Positions 32,929 to 43,969 of a DNA stretch of 64,000 bases are shown piece by piece. The position numbers and the translations under genes are program-made. The stretch's first letter is position 1. Every line of letters starts with the position of its first letter. Source of the stretch: Allium sativum (taxonomy: Eukaryota; Streptophyta; Magnoliopsida; Asparagales; Amaryllidaceae); contig CM060910.1 in assembly GCA_030737875.1 (NCBI GenBank), forward strand, positions 620,137,303 to 620,201,302. The letters run 5' to 3'. Below the pieces are notes generated by a model, which was given only the letters and a program-made list of their open reading frames with translations, ran no database searches and had not been told where the DNA came from.

Positions 32929-35488
32929 TGTAACGACCCGCATTCTACGCATCATAGGATCGTAGAATATTTATTTCTGTCACATACGAAGTCGTATGGT
33001 CGTGTAACTTTGGGAGACGACTATTGGGGTCATTTCCCATGTTCATGATTTTTCTCGATTTTTTTAAATGACCATTTTACCCCTAGTTGGCACTGTTTTG
33101 GCCATAACTTTTGACTGGAAAGGAATTTTGACCTGAAACCACTTCCATTGGCTTCGGATGATGGTTTCTCTTTCCGTAGAGTGGTTACATTAGCCAAACG
33201 GACTCACCGTTTGGGAGATATGGCTGAAACAAGTTTCAGATGGTGAAAAACAGCTTAATTGGGCTTAAACGGGTGATTAGCAGCTAGGCCCAAGGGGAAT
33301 TTCGGGTTTAGGGAGATATAGGTGCTGATTAGGGTTAGAAAACATTTCTTTAGAAATTTTCCAGCCACCACTTTCATTCCTCTTAACCTAGTCATGGCCT
33401 CCACTCTCTAAATCTCTCTAAAACACCCAAAAATCACCTTCTAATTGAAGATTAGGCTTAGCAAACATTAAATTAAGAAGAAAAAGCACCAAAGCAAGGT
33501 TGGAGCTGCTGTATAAGATTGGGAACAGCGCCAAATCAGAGAATATTTCAGTTTTGGGGTTCTAGTTGTGGCAAAGGTGAGTGATAGCATCATTTTGACA
33601 CTAATTACAGTTAATTAAGGGTAATTAGTGAAGATTAGCGAATTTATACGTAAATAAATTCTGGAAAAATTCTTAAAATTCTAAAATAATGTTTTAAGGC
33701 TCTGTTAGAAATTTGGGTTAATTTCGATGTGTTTTGCTAATCGTATGCTTAAACATGATTAAGAGGGATTATAGGCAAATGTGAGGTTTTAGCCACTTTT
33801 GATCCATTTTGGTTCATTTGAATTGTTGTTTGCTGTTTGTGGTTGCTATTATATGTTGCTATGACTCTATGGTATGTTTCATGATTGATTAGAATAGTTA
33901 AATTGCTCGAAAACGTCGTCGAATGGCGTAGAAAGCTCGCTGGAAAGTTGCAGAAGTGTGCAGGTTCCGAACCGGTTCGGATCGAAGAAAGGGGTCGGAT
34001 CGGATTAGGGAACTGACCAAGGGGAATCCGAACTGGATGGAGACTTGCCACTGGAAGAAATTTGGCAGGAAGGAAGGCCATTGCTTAGAGTTGGAGTTGG
34101 ACAGAAGATCGGATCGGAGCGATGGAGCAGATGGGATCGGAGTAAGGAAGCAGACCGGATCGGAGGAAGAGAACAGGACGGATCGGAGCAGGTAAACAAG
34201 TCAAACAAGAAGAATCAGATAGGATGAACTACCTCCGAACCGAACTCAAGCAGAGGCACCCGAACCGAACCGATATCTGAAGGGGAGAATCACTGAACCG
34301 ACCCGACCCGAAGTGGACCACCGACCCGACCCGAAGTGGACTACCGACCCGATGATGGTGATGACTACCGAACTGAACAGAACTCCAGGACTGTTAATGC
34401 GCGACAACTCTTCTGAGGACCCACTCCAATTCGACCAAACCCGAGATGCAAAGGAAGTCCAAATGAGAAGTTAGAGCTCAAGATTCAGAAGGGAATCAAC
34501 GAGTTCGCTTCATGGTTGGGCTCTGCTGCGGGACGCGTGTTAAGGAGCTATCGACGTCTATAGCTTTGGACCACTATGGTAGGAGGTGCGAAGGCGGATC
34601 CAGGGCCATTATGGCATAGGTAGAACCAAGGGCTACGACCAATGAAGTGGGTCATTGAAATGTTTGGTCATGACTCCAAGTGTTTGGCTTGGTCACAGCA
34701 GGGTTTCTACAAGTCGGGATTCGTCGTTACCTCAGTTTGTCTAGTGTTCCAAAGTGGTAGATGTCGTACGCTTTACGCACTGAGTGAGAGATGTGAGGAT
34801 GGTTGCTATGGATGATTTGTTTGCTATCATTGTGACATGCACACCCCACCCCCGTATTCTTACACTATTTATTATGGCACCTTGGGGTATTGTACGGTAT
34901 GTGGTACTAACTCTTTGGTTGCAGGTCCAGGTTCAGGTATGGTTTAGTATACCTGTTATTATTCTGTTTAGATGCTTATCGCTCATACCAGGCTTTATGT
35001 CTGACCCAGAGTTTTATGTCTCTTCTTATTACTCTGGGTGCTCACACGAGCAGACTAGAGACAGGTTAGCTGGTGATGCACGGGTAGATGATCCGGAGAC
35101 GAGCAGGAGGCTTCCACGTAATATACATATATAGTATTCTCCCTGTATTGTTGAAGATCACTGCTTGGGCATTGTTGGTGTATCTTCTACTTCAACTTTC
35201 TTTTGTTTAGAGACAGTAAATTTGGAAAATTGTAATAAGCTGTATTTGGATTTCCGCTGCTTTGAGATTGGTGTTGGTTTTAGTTATCAGCTTATGCACT
35301 GTCTCGCCTGTTTTATGTCAAGTATGTTATTATTATATTTTATTTCATGCGCTGTGAGACATTCTGCAGGTTCTTTGATTAGTTCGTTCCCTTCTTTCCT
35401 TTCTTCTGACGACCGTCTTGTGCTAGTCGGGCATGTGTACAGCGCACTTTTGGAGGGAATGCAGGCTGGTGCGAGGCGGGCCGTCACA
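32929..35488 (+). repeat. 3' LTR of the intact gypsy element
   Basis: 2560 bp, the same ends as the 5' LTR. About 11 substitutions and one 5-bp deletion separate the two by eye. Confidence 0.95.
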
Positions 35489-35493
35489 TATAA
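35489..35493. repeat. Target-site duplication (right), TATAA
   Basis: Matches 25627-25631 exactly. The interrupted Sirevirus sequence resumes directly after it. Confidence 0.95.
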
Positions 35494-36092
35494 TGTTTGA
35501 AAATCTCACTTATAAACTTTTCATGACTTCCTTTGCGGGGTCGGATTGTTCAAACCAATATGTGATTTAATAAGCAAGCTTGTGGTAGAAGATAGGTAGA
35601 GGTAAGATCACGCATATTGATGAGATTATCGTAAAGAAACTTGTGTGATATCTCGTCTCTTGTAGTCATATCAACTTCAATTGTCTCGATATCAAGTCCT
35701 TTCCAAGCACAACTCAAAATTTGACCTAATCGTTGAGCTGGAAGAAGAATTAGTTTTCCACATACCCAAGACCAAACACAATCCTTTTCATTTTGAGGTC
35801 TAGTATGATCTAGGTTTAAGTTTGCCAAGAATAATTTTACTAGCAAAGGAGAGATTTTGACATTATTTGTATTAAAATCAACTAGAGATTCGAAGTGATA
35901 ATGTCTAGCATATTATAGGATTCGATAATTAGAGAGAGAATCAAACTTAGCAAAAGCACCTTCAAAGAATTTGGAATCTTTCATTGCCTTGTATCTTTCT
36001 TTGGCGGCGTCATCCCAAATCCATTATTGAATTAATTCGTCAGAGGGAGGGTTGGATTCTTGTTATCTTACACGTTTGCCTCGATTTGACAT
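35494..36092 (-). pseudogene. Sirevirus env-like ORF, upstream part
   Basis: On the minus strand a frame from an ATG at 36092 carries a basic start followed by an acidic/aromatic segment. It then has an LVKLFLANLN stretch (about 35840) and a VCGKLILLPAQRLGQIL stretch (about 35760), a pattern I associate with the env-like third ORF of plant Sireviruses. At least three in-frame stops precede the insertion point. Function in entry is unproven for the family, and this copy is dead. The gypsy element divides it from 25010-25626. Confidence 0.55.
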
Positions 36093-36661
36093 GATTATTG
36101 TGGTAAAATTTTGAAGTGGTTTGGTAAATTGGGGCTAGGGTTTTATAAGAGGTAAAAAGGTGAAATGGTAAAAAGTGAAGAGATGAAGAGTTATAATGGT
36201 TGGTAAAAGAGTTATGTTCTTTTAAAAAAAATTGTTGCGATTTAGACGTCTGAATAAAATGGTCAGATGTTTGTTTTTGTCAAAATGTCAAACAGCGGAG
36301 AATTAGTTCATTTTGATGTTGTTTCAGATGTCTGGTTTTATTAAGTCAGACGTCTGTTTTATTGAACGACATCTGATTTTTCTTTCCAAAAGCCTGTTTT
36401 CGGTTAAATATGAAACAACAAGGTTTTAGTTCATTTTAACCATATTTTAGACGTCTGGTTTTGAGTAGACCGACGTCTGTTTTTATTTGGAAATTTTATC
36501 TTACCTAGCAGTCGGACGTCTATCTAAAATAAATTAGACATATGTTTTATAATCTTTTGTAAGAATAAATTCTTTATGCTGAAAAAATTTATTTTATATA
36601 TACAATGGTTCCAATAATAAGACGAGTTAGATAATAAAATGCTGATAATCTTAAACGACAG

Positions 36662-37204
36662 TTAATTTTTAGGAGACGGGGTCTTTGTTGGTGTTGAAAA
36701 ACGTTTCCCTTCATTTGTTTTGTAATTCCTATCCAAAGTGTTTGGACTATACGAAGGTCGCTGGGGAGAAAACGTATAGTGCTTCTTTGTAGGATTCATT
36801 GGATCTTTTTCAGTTCTATAGGATGAAGATGGATCAATAGGATCTAGTGGAATTGGTAAAGGTCCAGAACCATCCTTCAATTTCGTGCCACAAAATTTAT
36901 AGACCATTTTCTCGAGAAGACTTAAATGAGTTGCGGTGACCTTATGCTTAAAGTATAATTCTTTTTGGAGTGCTATTTGCTCTATTCGATAGTGATGAAT
37001 TTCATCTACTTTCCTATTCGTATCTGTTGATGAAAATAGAGCTCTTTTTTCCTTCATTGAATCCGGAGTGAATCCTGTGTGATAATTTCTGCATCGATAT
37101 TCTGGTTCATTTCTTAGAGTTGGTGTGGGAAAGTGTGGAGTATCTAACGAGCTATCCATTGTGAAGGTAATATTAATCGAGGAATTCGAGTTGTTGGAAG
37201 ACAT
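36662..37204 (-). CDS. 180-codon ORF between RNase H and the env-like ORF of the Sirevirus
   Basis: An uninterrupted minus-strand ORF starting MSSNNSNSSINITFTMDSS and ending TPTKTPSPKN. No domain is recognised. It is hydrophilic, Ser/Asn/Thr-rich at the start, with a central Lys/Glu/His/Leu-rich segment that may form helix and a Pro/Ser/Lys-rich end. It lies about 240 bp after the end of RNase H and about 570 bp before the env-like ATG, all on one strand. It may be a third small ORF of this Sirevirus, part of the env-like protein in another reading, or a captured segment. It is the only intact frame in an otherwise broken element, so expression is uncertain. Confidence 0.45.
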   Translation of the reverse strand: MSSNNSNSSINITFTMDSSLDTPHFPTPTLRNEPEYRCRNYHTGFTPDSMKEKRALFSSTDTNRKVDEIHHYRIEQIALQKELYFKHKVTATHLSLLEKMVYKFCGTKLKDGSGPLPIPLDPIDPSSSYRTEKDPMNPTKKHYTFSPQRPSYSPNTLDRNYKTNEGKRFSTPTKTPSPKN

Positions 37205-37440
37205 AGTTGATTTAATTTTATATTTTGTGTATTTATTGTAATGAAAATCATAAGCTTATATAAGTTAGATTACTAAAGAACATGTGGTTGGAATTTCAGA
37301 AATTTATAGCTAAGGAATAACTTAAACATAGTGAGTGTTCTTAGAAAAGAGGTTATATTTAGTTATTTGTTAAACATGTATACGAACTTGCTTAAAATTG
37401 TTTTTAGAGTAATTTATAGTAACTTATATACCTTTTACTG

Positions 37441-37730
37441 ACATAATTCCCAATTCCCGTCTTAGCTTTATAAATGTATTTCTAATAAGGGTTTAGTGAA
37501 TATGTCGGCAATCTGATTTTCAATTGAGATATATTCTATATTTAGAAATTCTTTTTCTATGTTATCACGTAAAAAGTGGTGATGAATGTCAATATGTTTA
37601 GTTCGTGAATGATTTATAGGATTTTTGGATAAATTTATTGCACTAGTGTTATCGCAATATATTGCTGATTTAGTTAAGTTTACTCCAAAATCTTTGAGTT
37701 TTGTTGCATATAGATCACCTATGCACAAGC
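37441..37730 (-). pseudogene. Sirevirus RNase H (pol C-terminal part)
   Basis: Minus-strand reading IYCDNTSAINLSKNPINHSR, then TKHIDIHHHFLRD and IADIFTKPL, the standard end of Ty1/copia pol. The upstream half (TRGMFHFIEKSLVSWFSKKQ...STCEAKYISAA) is in the next frame at 37728-38147, so a frameshift separates them. This is the 3' part of the same decayed pol gene. Confidence 0.75.
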
Positions 37731-38740
37731 TAAAGCAGCAGATATGTATTTTGCTTCACATGTAGAGAGTGATACACAATTCTGTTTCTTACTAAACCAA
37801 GATACAAGTGATTTTTCAATAAAATGGAACATACCACGTGTACTTTTTCTATCCGTCCGGGATCCACCAAAATCAACATCACTGTAAGATACTAACTCAA
37901 ATGGACATCCTTTCCGATAAAAAAGACCGAAGTCCTTAGTATTATTAAGATATCTTAGAATCTGTTTCACTGCTCTTAAATGTGATTCTTTAGGATCTGC
38001 TTGGAATCTTGCACATAAACATACACTCATCATTATGTCATGACAGCTTGCAATTAAATAAAGTAATGAACCGATCATACTTCTATATAGTTTTTTATCA
38101 ACACTCTTTCCTTTTTCATCTCTTTCAAGACGAGCTGTAATACTCATTGGAGTTGGAAGTGTTATCTAAACCAAAGCGTTTAATTAGATTATTACAATAT
38201 TTTTCTTGATAAATGAAAATACCATTTAAAATTTGTTTAATTTGTAATCCGAGAAAGTATGGTAATTCTCCCATATGAGACATTTCAAATTCATTTGTCA
38301 TAATCGTGGAAAATTCAATACATAAGTTTTCGTTAGTTGAACCGAAAATGATATCATCGACATAAATTTGTACAATTAAAATATATTTATTTGTAGTTTT
38401 AATAAATAATGTTTGATATACTTTTCCACTTCGAAAACCTGAATTTATTAAGTAACTTTTAAGTATACCAAGCACGCGGTGCTTGTTTTAAACCATATAA
38501 AGCTTTTTTAAGTTTGTAAACATAATCTGGATATTTTTCATGTATAAATAATGGTGGTTGTTCTACATACACCCATTTGGTAAACATAATCTGGCTTTAT
38601 TTCTTGTAATATTTCCAAGTTCATCAGCCTTATTTTTATACACCCATTTGGTACCAATAGTTGATTGATCATTTGGTCGAGGTACTAACTCCAAAACATT
38701 TCGTTCGAATTGATTTAATTCCTCTTGCATTGCTATTATT
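37731..38740 (-). pseudogene. Sirevirus reverse transcriptase, with an internal deletion
   Basis: The minus strand shows the N-terminal part (EELNQFERN...TIGTKWVYKNKADELGN, about 38730-38620), then a jump to the segment preceding [23 protein letters not shown] follows (about 38350), then the connection toward RNase H. The region carrying RT motif A (MDVKSAFLNG in the family, holding one catalytic Asp) is absent. Short direct repeats (TACACCCATTTGGTA at 38566 and 38634; AAACATAATCTGG at 38517 and 38579) lie around the gap and suggest how it arose. YVDD is kept, but the enzyme is dead. Confidence 0.7.
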
Positions 38741-39952
38741 CAATAATCATTTGTAGAGGCTTCTTTTGGATTTTTGGGTTCGATAGTTGAAAGACATGCT
38801 ACGCGACCCATTTGATTTATTTGAATCCTTGTTCGAACGTGTGAATCGATTTCTCCAATAATATTTTGTGTAGGATGATCTCGTAAAACTCTGGGAGGGG
38901 ATCTAATTTGTTCTATGGGATTATTTTCAGTATTTTCAAGACTAGTACTTTCAATAATTTCATCATCATCTTTGATATTTATATTTCTATTGAAATTTTC
39001 ATCAAAAGATACGTGTAAAGATTCTTCCATAATATTAGTGCATTTATTAAAAATACGATAAGCCTTACTACATTCTGAATATCCGACAAAAATTCCATGA
39101 TCAGCTTTTGGATCAAATTTTCCGAGTTGATCTTTAGTGTTAAGAATAAAACATTTAGAACCAAAAACTTTAAAATAAGAAATGTTTGATTTTCTTCCAT
39201 TAAAAAGTTGGTAAGGTGTATTTTTACAGAGAGGGCGAATAGAAATTTGATTTAATACATAACAAGTAGTTGCTACAGCTTCTGCCCAAAATTGTTTTGG
39301 TAAAGTGCTTCCATTTAATAAAGTTCTAGCACATTCTCATAAAGTCCTATTCTTTCTTTTTACAACCCCATTTTGTTGTGGAGTTCTAGGAAAAGAAAAA
39401 TTATGATTCATTCCTTTCTTTTTAAAAAATGTTCAAATGACTCATTTTCGAATTCACCACCGTGATCACTACGAATGTTTTTAACTTTTAGATCCTTAGA
39501 ATTTTGAATTCTTTTGATAAAATCTTTAAAATGTCCAAAAGTATCGCTTTTATTTTTCACAAAAATAGTCCATGTATATCTTCAAAAATCATCAATTAAC
39601 ACAAATACATACCGACTATGATTTATAGATTGAACTTGAGCAGGTCCACATAAATCCGTATGTAATAATTCTAACAGTTGTAAAGTTGATATAACCATTT
39701 TGGATTTAAAAGAAGATTTGGTTAATTTTCCTATTTGACAATCTTCGCAGAGATTTTTTTACTTTAAAATTTATTTTAGGTAAACCTTTTACTAATTCAT
39801 TTTTTGAAAGTCTCTGTATAGTTTTAAAGTTTATATGACAAAAATGCTTGTGCCATAACCAAGAATCATTGTTATTGGCTATTAAACACATTTCTTTATT
39901 ATTATTAAATTTCATATTTAAAACATAAATATTTCTATCTATATTTCCTACA
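38740..39952 (-). pseudogene. Sirevirus integrase and C-terminal linker, 5'-truncated
   Basis: Minus-strand order from the right: SWLWHKHFCHINFKTIQRLS (zinc finger area, about 39860), then the catalytic core with RSDHGGEFENE (about 39470) and PRTPQQNGVVKRKNRTL (about 39390). The C-terminal SYFKVFGSKCFILNT (about 39160), FVGYSECSKAYRI (about 39080) and the linker EESLHVSFDENF follow. Frames change several times. Upstream parts (gag, protease and the very start of integrase) are missing because the sequence switches at about 39952 to a MULE fragment. Confidence 0.75.
39945..39952. other. Rearrangement junction with TTCCTACA microhomology
   Basis: TTCCTACA occurs here at the point where Sirevirus integrase sequence gives way to MULE transposase sequence, and also at the matching MULE position 23475-23482. 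Eight shared bases at a breakpoint fit an illegitimate join. Confidence 0.55.
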
Positions 39953-40204
39953 TGCCAGAGTTTCATCTTACACGTGATAAGAAATACTGGGAACCATACA
40001 ACGGTTCATGTATATTGGCTCCGCCTGTAAGAAGACAACCCGAACGACCAAAATCTACAAGATTCAAAAATGTTATAGATGAGCATGAAACGCCCAAAAC
40101 AAACAGGTGTAGCAAATGTGGACCGCATGGCCATAATAGAAAGCTGTGTACTTCAATAGCTTCAAATGGAGATGTATTTGAAAGTATCTAGGCAGCGGTA
40201 GGAT
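39953..40204 (+). pseudogene. Second copy of the MULE transposase C-terminus
   Basis: The plus-strand frame has EFHLTRDKKYWEPYNG, then LAPPVRRQPERPKSTRFK and the complete knuckle NRCSKCGPHGHNRKLC. It matches 23483-23733 with scattered differences and ends at the same place, next to the same Sirevirus LTR. It is a fragment duplicated with the LTR junction, not a separate gene. Confidence 0.75.
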
Positions 40205-41212
40205 CGTATAGAATGGAGTATAAGTATGATAGAATGTATTTAGCAGTGTAGTAGCTATAAGTAAAATCACACAGTCGATTTTATACTGGTTCGGGCCACT
40301 GTCCTACGTCCAGTTCCAGACTCCCTTCTGGTATTTCACTAACACAAAAACCCTCGCTTCACCCAGAGGAATAGGTTCACAATTACCCAAACAGCTGAAC
40401 GGAATTTCTGGCCTCAACTATTGAAGAGGACTTCTATAATATAGAATAATTGATGATTATCTGTGTTCATGATAACACAGATATGTTAATTTGAAGTACA
40501 TCCTTCCTATAGTCTTTCCTTGATGATAAACGTGTAGCTTGTGAAAGAATATGGAAGATTGAAATCTCAAGTATTTGTGAATAAAGTGCTTTTAGAGATT
40601 TAGAGAGCTTTAGTAAGATAGAAAGAATTAGAATGAAATTCGGTGATTGGATCACTTAATAAAGCCTCTATTTATAATATACAAAGAGATACAAGCAATC
40701 ATGAAGAGATTTGATCAGGAGATATAAAAATGGAAAGTTGTGACTCTTCATAATAAGTTGCATACCTTCGAATTTAGATGTATGAAGAAAAATCTCAGAT
40801 GTATGTATTGATTTAAAATAAAAAACAGCAAGGAATTCGGATATTTCGGAGCAGATTCAAACGTCTGAATTTTTTAGATCAGCTATCTAAATATTACGTG
40901 AATTTGAAATTTCTTTCAGCAAACAGACGTCTGTCTGAAAATTTTCAGACGTCTGTTGTCTGAAGCAGACTTATTCCTTGCCAATTTTGCTGTGAAAATA
41001 TATATAAATAAAATGTGCATGTGTAATCATCCAGGAAGACTTTAGCAAAAATATCTAAGACTAACAGACTCTTACAACATATATATAATCTTCATTTGTG
41101 TTCTTGAATCTGTTGACGAATGTCTTCCTGCAAAAACAGAGTTAGTTGATATAGCATATATATGCTTATGCATAGTTCTCATAGTCAAAACGCTATATAG
41201 CGAGATTCAACA
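40205..41212 (-). repeat. Second copy of the Sirevirus LTR (solo-like)
   Basis: Matches 23734-24713 at roughly 88-90% by eye, with the minus-strand start TGTTGAATCTCGC at 41212. Its left neighbour is the MULE C-terminus, just as for the first copy; its right neighbour (ATATTTTATTTG) is not the purine tract. It therefore looks like an LTR between two MULE flanks rather than a normal 5' LTR joined to gag. No clear target duplication. Confidence 0.65.
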
Positions 41213-41716
41213 ATATTTTATTTGATGGGATGTCAGTGTGTTGCATTTTGTGTATCTGTATTTCTTATGTTTTGAACCTAGTTGTCCTTAATCGAACTTT
41301 GTATCTCTCTCATATTCGAATATTAGAATTTGGTATTTGTTTTATGTTGTTTGGTTAAACTATATATACTACGTGGTTGTATAATTTATAAATAACTAAA
41401 AACAAGTTAGTAACTTTGTGGTAGTTCATACTTTAATGTTTCAATCTTTATTCGAATATATAGGAATCGTTATAAGTCCGATTTCATTGAAACAAGTAAC
41501 GTTCGAATCCATATAACTATATTTCCATAATGGAACAGAAAATGAGGATTTTATATTATAAATATCGAGTTATGTCCAAATCAAGTTTCTAGATAGTCGT
41601 TATGGGATTTGGTACTAAAAAAATTAGTGAAATTTGAAAACTCGCTTGTTTGCGAACTTCTAAAATTCGCCTTCGTTAAACCAAAACATGTCTATTCCTA
41701 TAATTACTTTTAAAAC
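41213..41716. other. Flank of the LTR, perhaps MULE 3' DNA; no gene seen
   Basis: AT-rich sequence next to the second LTR copy. If that LTR is a solo LTR in the MULE, this is the MULE's 3' flank. No coding motif is seen. Confidence 0.35.
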
Positions 41717-42660
41717 ATGGTTGTTTGTGTTATATCTTCTACAAACAAGCCTAAATGGGTTAATAGCCTTATAATAAAAAGAAATGAGCATGTGCATGTG
41801 GTAAACACTTTCTTTGAGAATATAAAACAAACTATGGTTATTGCTAGAAATTTAAATGACAAAGGAAATGGTGAAACTCAAAAGGAAAGGCTGGATAATA
41901 GCTATTTCAGTGAAAAGAAAAGTAAGAAAGGCAAAGTTAAAGACAATAGCAAGATAAATATGTTACAACACACGAATAACCTTCTCTAAAACAAATGGAA
42001 TGGAGCATGAAACAATTGAAAAAGAAATGGAATGTGGTTCAGAAAGCAAGATCAAGTCGAGGTTAAGTGTCTTTTCCAAGCCATCTCAAGTAACACTAAC
42101 CAAAATCGCTTTGCCTAGTTCCAGAACTGACATGCATGCATAATAGATTCTGATGCACCAACTGCTATGCAATCCCCCTTCTCTAAACAGTGTTATCCCT
42201 CCTCGTCCTGATCATCTAGCAAATGTTCAAAGCTTTAACAGTTCATCCCCTGTGCCAAACCTAGCAACTCTGGTAATCTCTAGCACTGTTATCCTTTCTA
42301 ATCAGTCATTGCAGCACTCTACCGTAGGTGCCAAACCTGTTCCCCTCACCCCACAATTAAACACACTACGTCCAAGACAAAAACCAAGGCCAAAAACCAT
42401 CAAAACCTAATTACATCTTCTGCGATCACGGTTTACCCTTCGTGGCTGACAAAGCGTCATCTTCCCTGTCCCTTATTACCCTACTAGATGTGCACGACCA
42501 AGGTAGCTCCACTTCTAAGGCACCTTCTCCCATTGCAACCGCATCCACTAACTTATTAGAAGTTGAGGGTTCAGTTGATTGCACTGACTCCCCCTTCTCT
42601 GCCTCTACCCACAGATAAAAAGATTTTACAACCCCTGTCACCAGAAGAATGAAAACTAAA
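41717..42660 (+). pseudogene. Possible retroelement gag/ORF1-like remnant
   Basis: Two adjacent plus-strand frames: 41717-41989, with a Lys/Asn-rich end (KKSKKGKVKDNS), and 42153-42410, Pro/Ser/Leu-rich and ending LRPRQKPRPKTIKT. Beyond it another frame reads VTRRMKTKMLNAKGF near 42637-42681. The basic linker followed by a proline-rich tail resembles the C-terminal half of LINE ORF1-type proteins carrying DUF4283, but no domain is diagnostic. Confidence 0.3.
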
Positions 42661-42793
42661 ATGTTAAATGCAAAAGGGTTTTAACAATGATACAAAAATT
42701 TGGTTTGTGAATTTTAAGAGGTATGCGCCATGTCTGTTATCATGGACAATGCAACGGCAGTGTGTTTCCTTCTGAAACTGCAAAACATAAGGT

Positions 42794-43440
42794 TACTACA
42801 ACAGAATTGCTTTTTAATAGCACGTGAAAAACGCTATAATAGGCTACCATAGCATTAGTGACGACGCTATATATCAACATGTTATAATAGCCCTATGATA
42901 TCTTATAGCTCAAATCTAACCGCTATCGTATTATACATTTTATAGCGTTATCAATATTTTCATAGCATATATTCATTGAAATGAAAAATGATTTCCATTT
43001 TGTTTTTGCAAAAAATTCCGCTATTAATAAATTCTACTATTATAGCATTTTCAATATTTTCATAGCACGTATTCATAGCATTCAGACCTTGCCATGTTAA
43101 AAATAATCTCTTTTTCTATAGCATTATCACTGTTTTTATAGCTCATATTCAGTGATATGAAAAGTTTCCACACGGTTTAAATTTTATATAGCATTTTCAC
43201 ATTTTGATTCCATAAGTGCAGTTTTCCGCTATGAATATTTTGTACTATATATATATACCATTGTCAGTGTTTTCATAATACACAGCCAATGATATGATAA
43301 GGTTTTCCATACTATTTAATTCTTTACATAGCATTTCACCTTCTATTTCCATAAATGCAATTTTTCGCTATTAATATTTTTAATATATAGCACATATTTC
43401 AGCTATGATCTTATATAGCAAATCTCGTATTTAATTTGGG
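42794..43440 (-). mobile_element. CACTA (En/Spm) transposon terminus with subterminal repeats
   Basis: Begins TACTACAACAGAATTGC, close to the CACTACAACAAAAA-type CACTA end with the first base changed, followed by TTTAATAGC. Inside are imperfect repeats of 100-150 bp with words such as ATAGCATTTTCA, TTTTCATAGC and CGCTATTAATA (about 42946-43400), the usual transposase-binding subterminal array. A TNP-type pseudogene runs toward this end from 59015-56130, so this is probably the element's 3' terminus. The other end and the 3-bp target duplication were not found. Confidence 0.6.
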
Positions 43441-43969
43441 CACAATTCAAAAAAATTAAGCAGTAAATTCACAATCCAAAACAATCAATAAAAAAAATTA
43501 ATACCAAAAGCATATTTGATTTCAATTACAAAGTCATAGTTGATAATTCTACTACCAAATATAGAAATAAGTCAACGTACATATTGTTCAAACATTGTTT
43601 CAAAACAACATTACATGAAATATCTTTTAGACTTTAGCATGAAACCCCGTCCAACTTCTAGAACCTGCAATTCACAAGCACAAGTTTATGGTGTGGAAAT
43701 AATTTGAAGGAAAACTATGAGTGATGGAGAAAATTAGTATGAAAATGACGCCACTGGCAGCCTACTTGTAAGGACATTAAACGTGGAGACCTATAATGTA
43801 CTTTGGTATTCACGGTTTACAAACATGCAAAAGAAATACCATGGTTCCACAGTTTATAAACAGTGATGAATAAAGCCCAAAGGAGTGCAGCCCACTCATA
43901 AGTTTTGAAATGAACAAGAAATCACACGGTGCTTGTGCTTTCGTTAAAAGGGAAACTTGTACATGTGCC
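43441..43969. other. No recognisable gene; possibly CACTA interior
   Basis: Between the subterminal repeats and the Sirevirus at 43970. AT-rich, no domain-bearing ORF. Confidence 0.4.

Larger units (their letters stand above)
25632..35488 (+). mobile_element. Intact Ty3/gypsy chromovirus-type retrotransposon (Tekay/Del-like)
   Basis: A complete 9857-bp element with two LTRs of 2565 and 2560 bp, PBS, a single gag-pol ORF, PPT and perfect 5-bp duplication TATAA. It sits inside the env-like ORF of an older minus-strand Sirevirus. By eye the LTRs differ at about 11 positions plus one 5-bp deletion in a tandem repeat, so about 99.5% identical. At an assumed 1.3e-8 substitutions/site/year this would be near 0.2 My; that rate is borrowed from grasses and only indicative. 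The Tekay/Del placement rests on the two CCHC knuckles, the RT and integrase motifs and the C-terminal chromodomain-like segment. Confidence 0.95.

Noticed and set aside
36662..37204. Gag of the minus-strand Sirevirus
   Set aside because: It lies downstream of RNase H on the element's strand and has no CCHC knuckle or UBN2 motif; gag would be on the other side of integrase.
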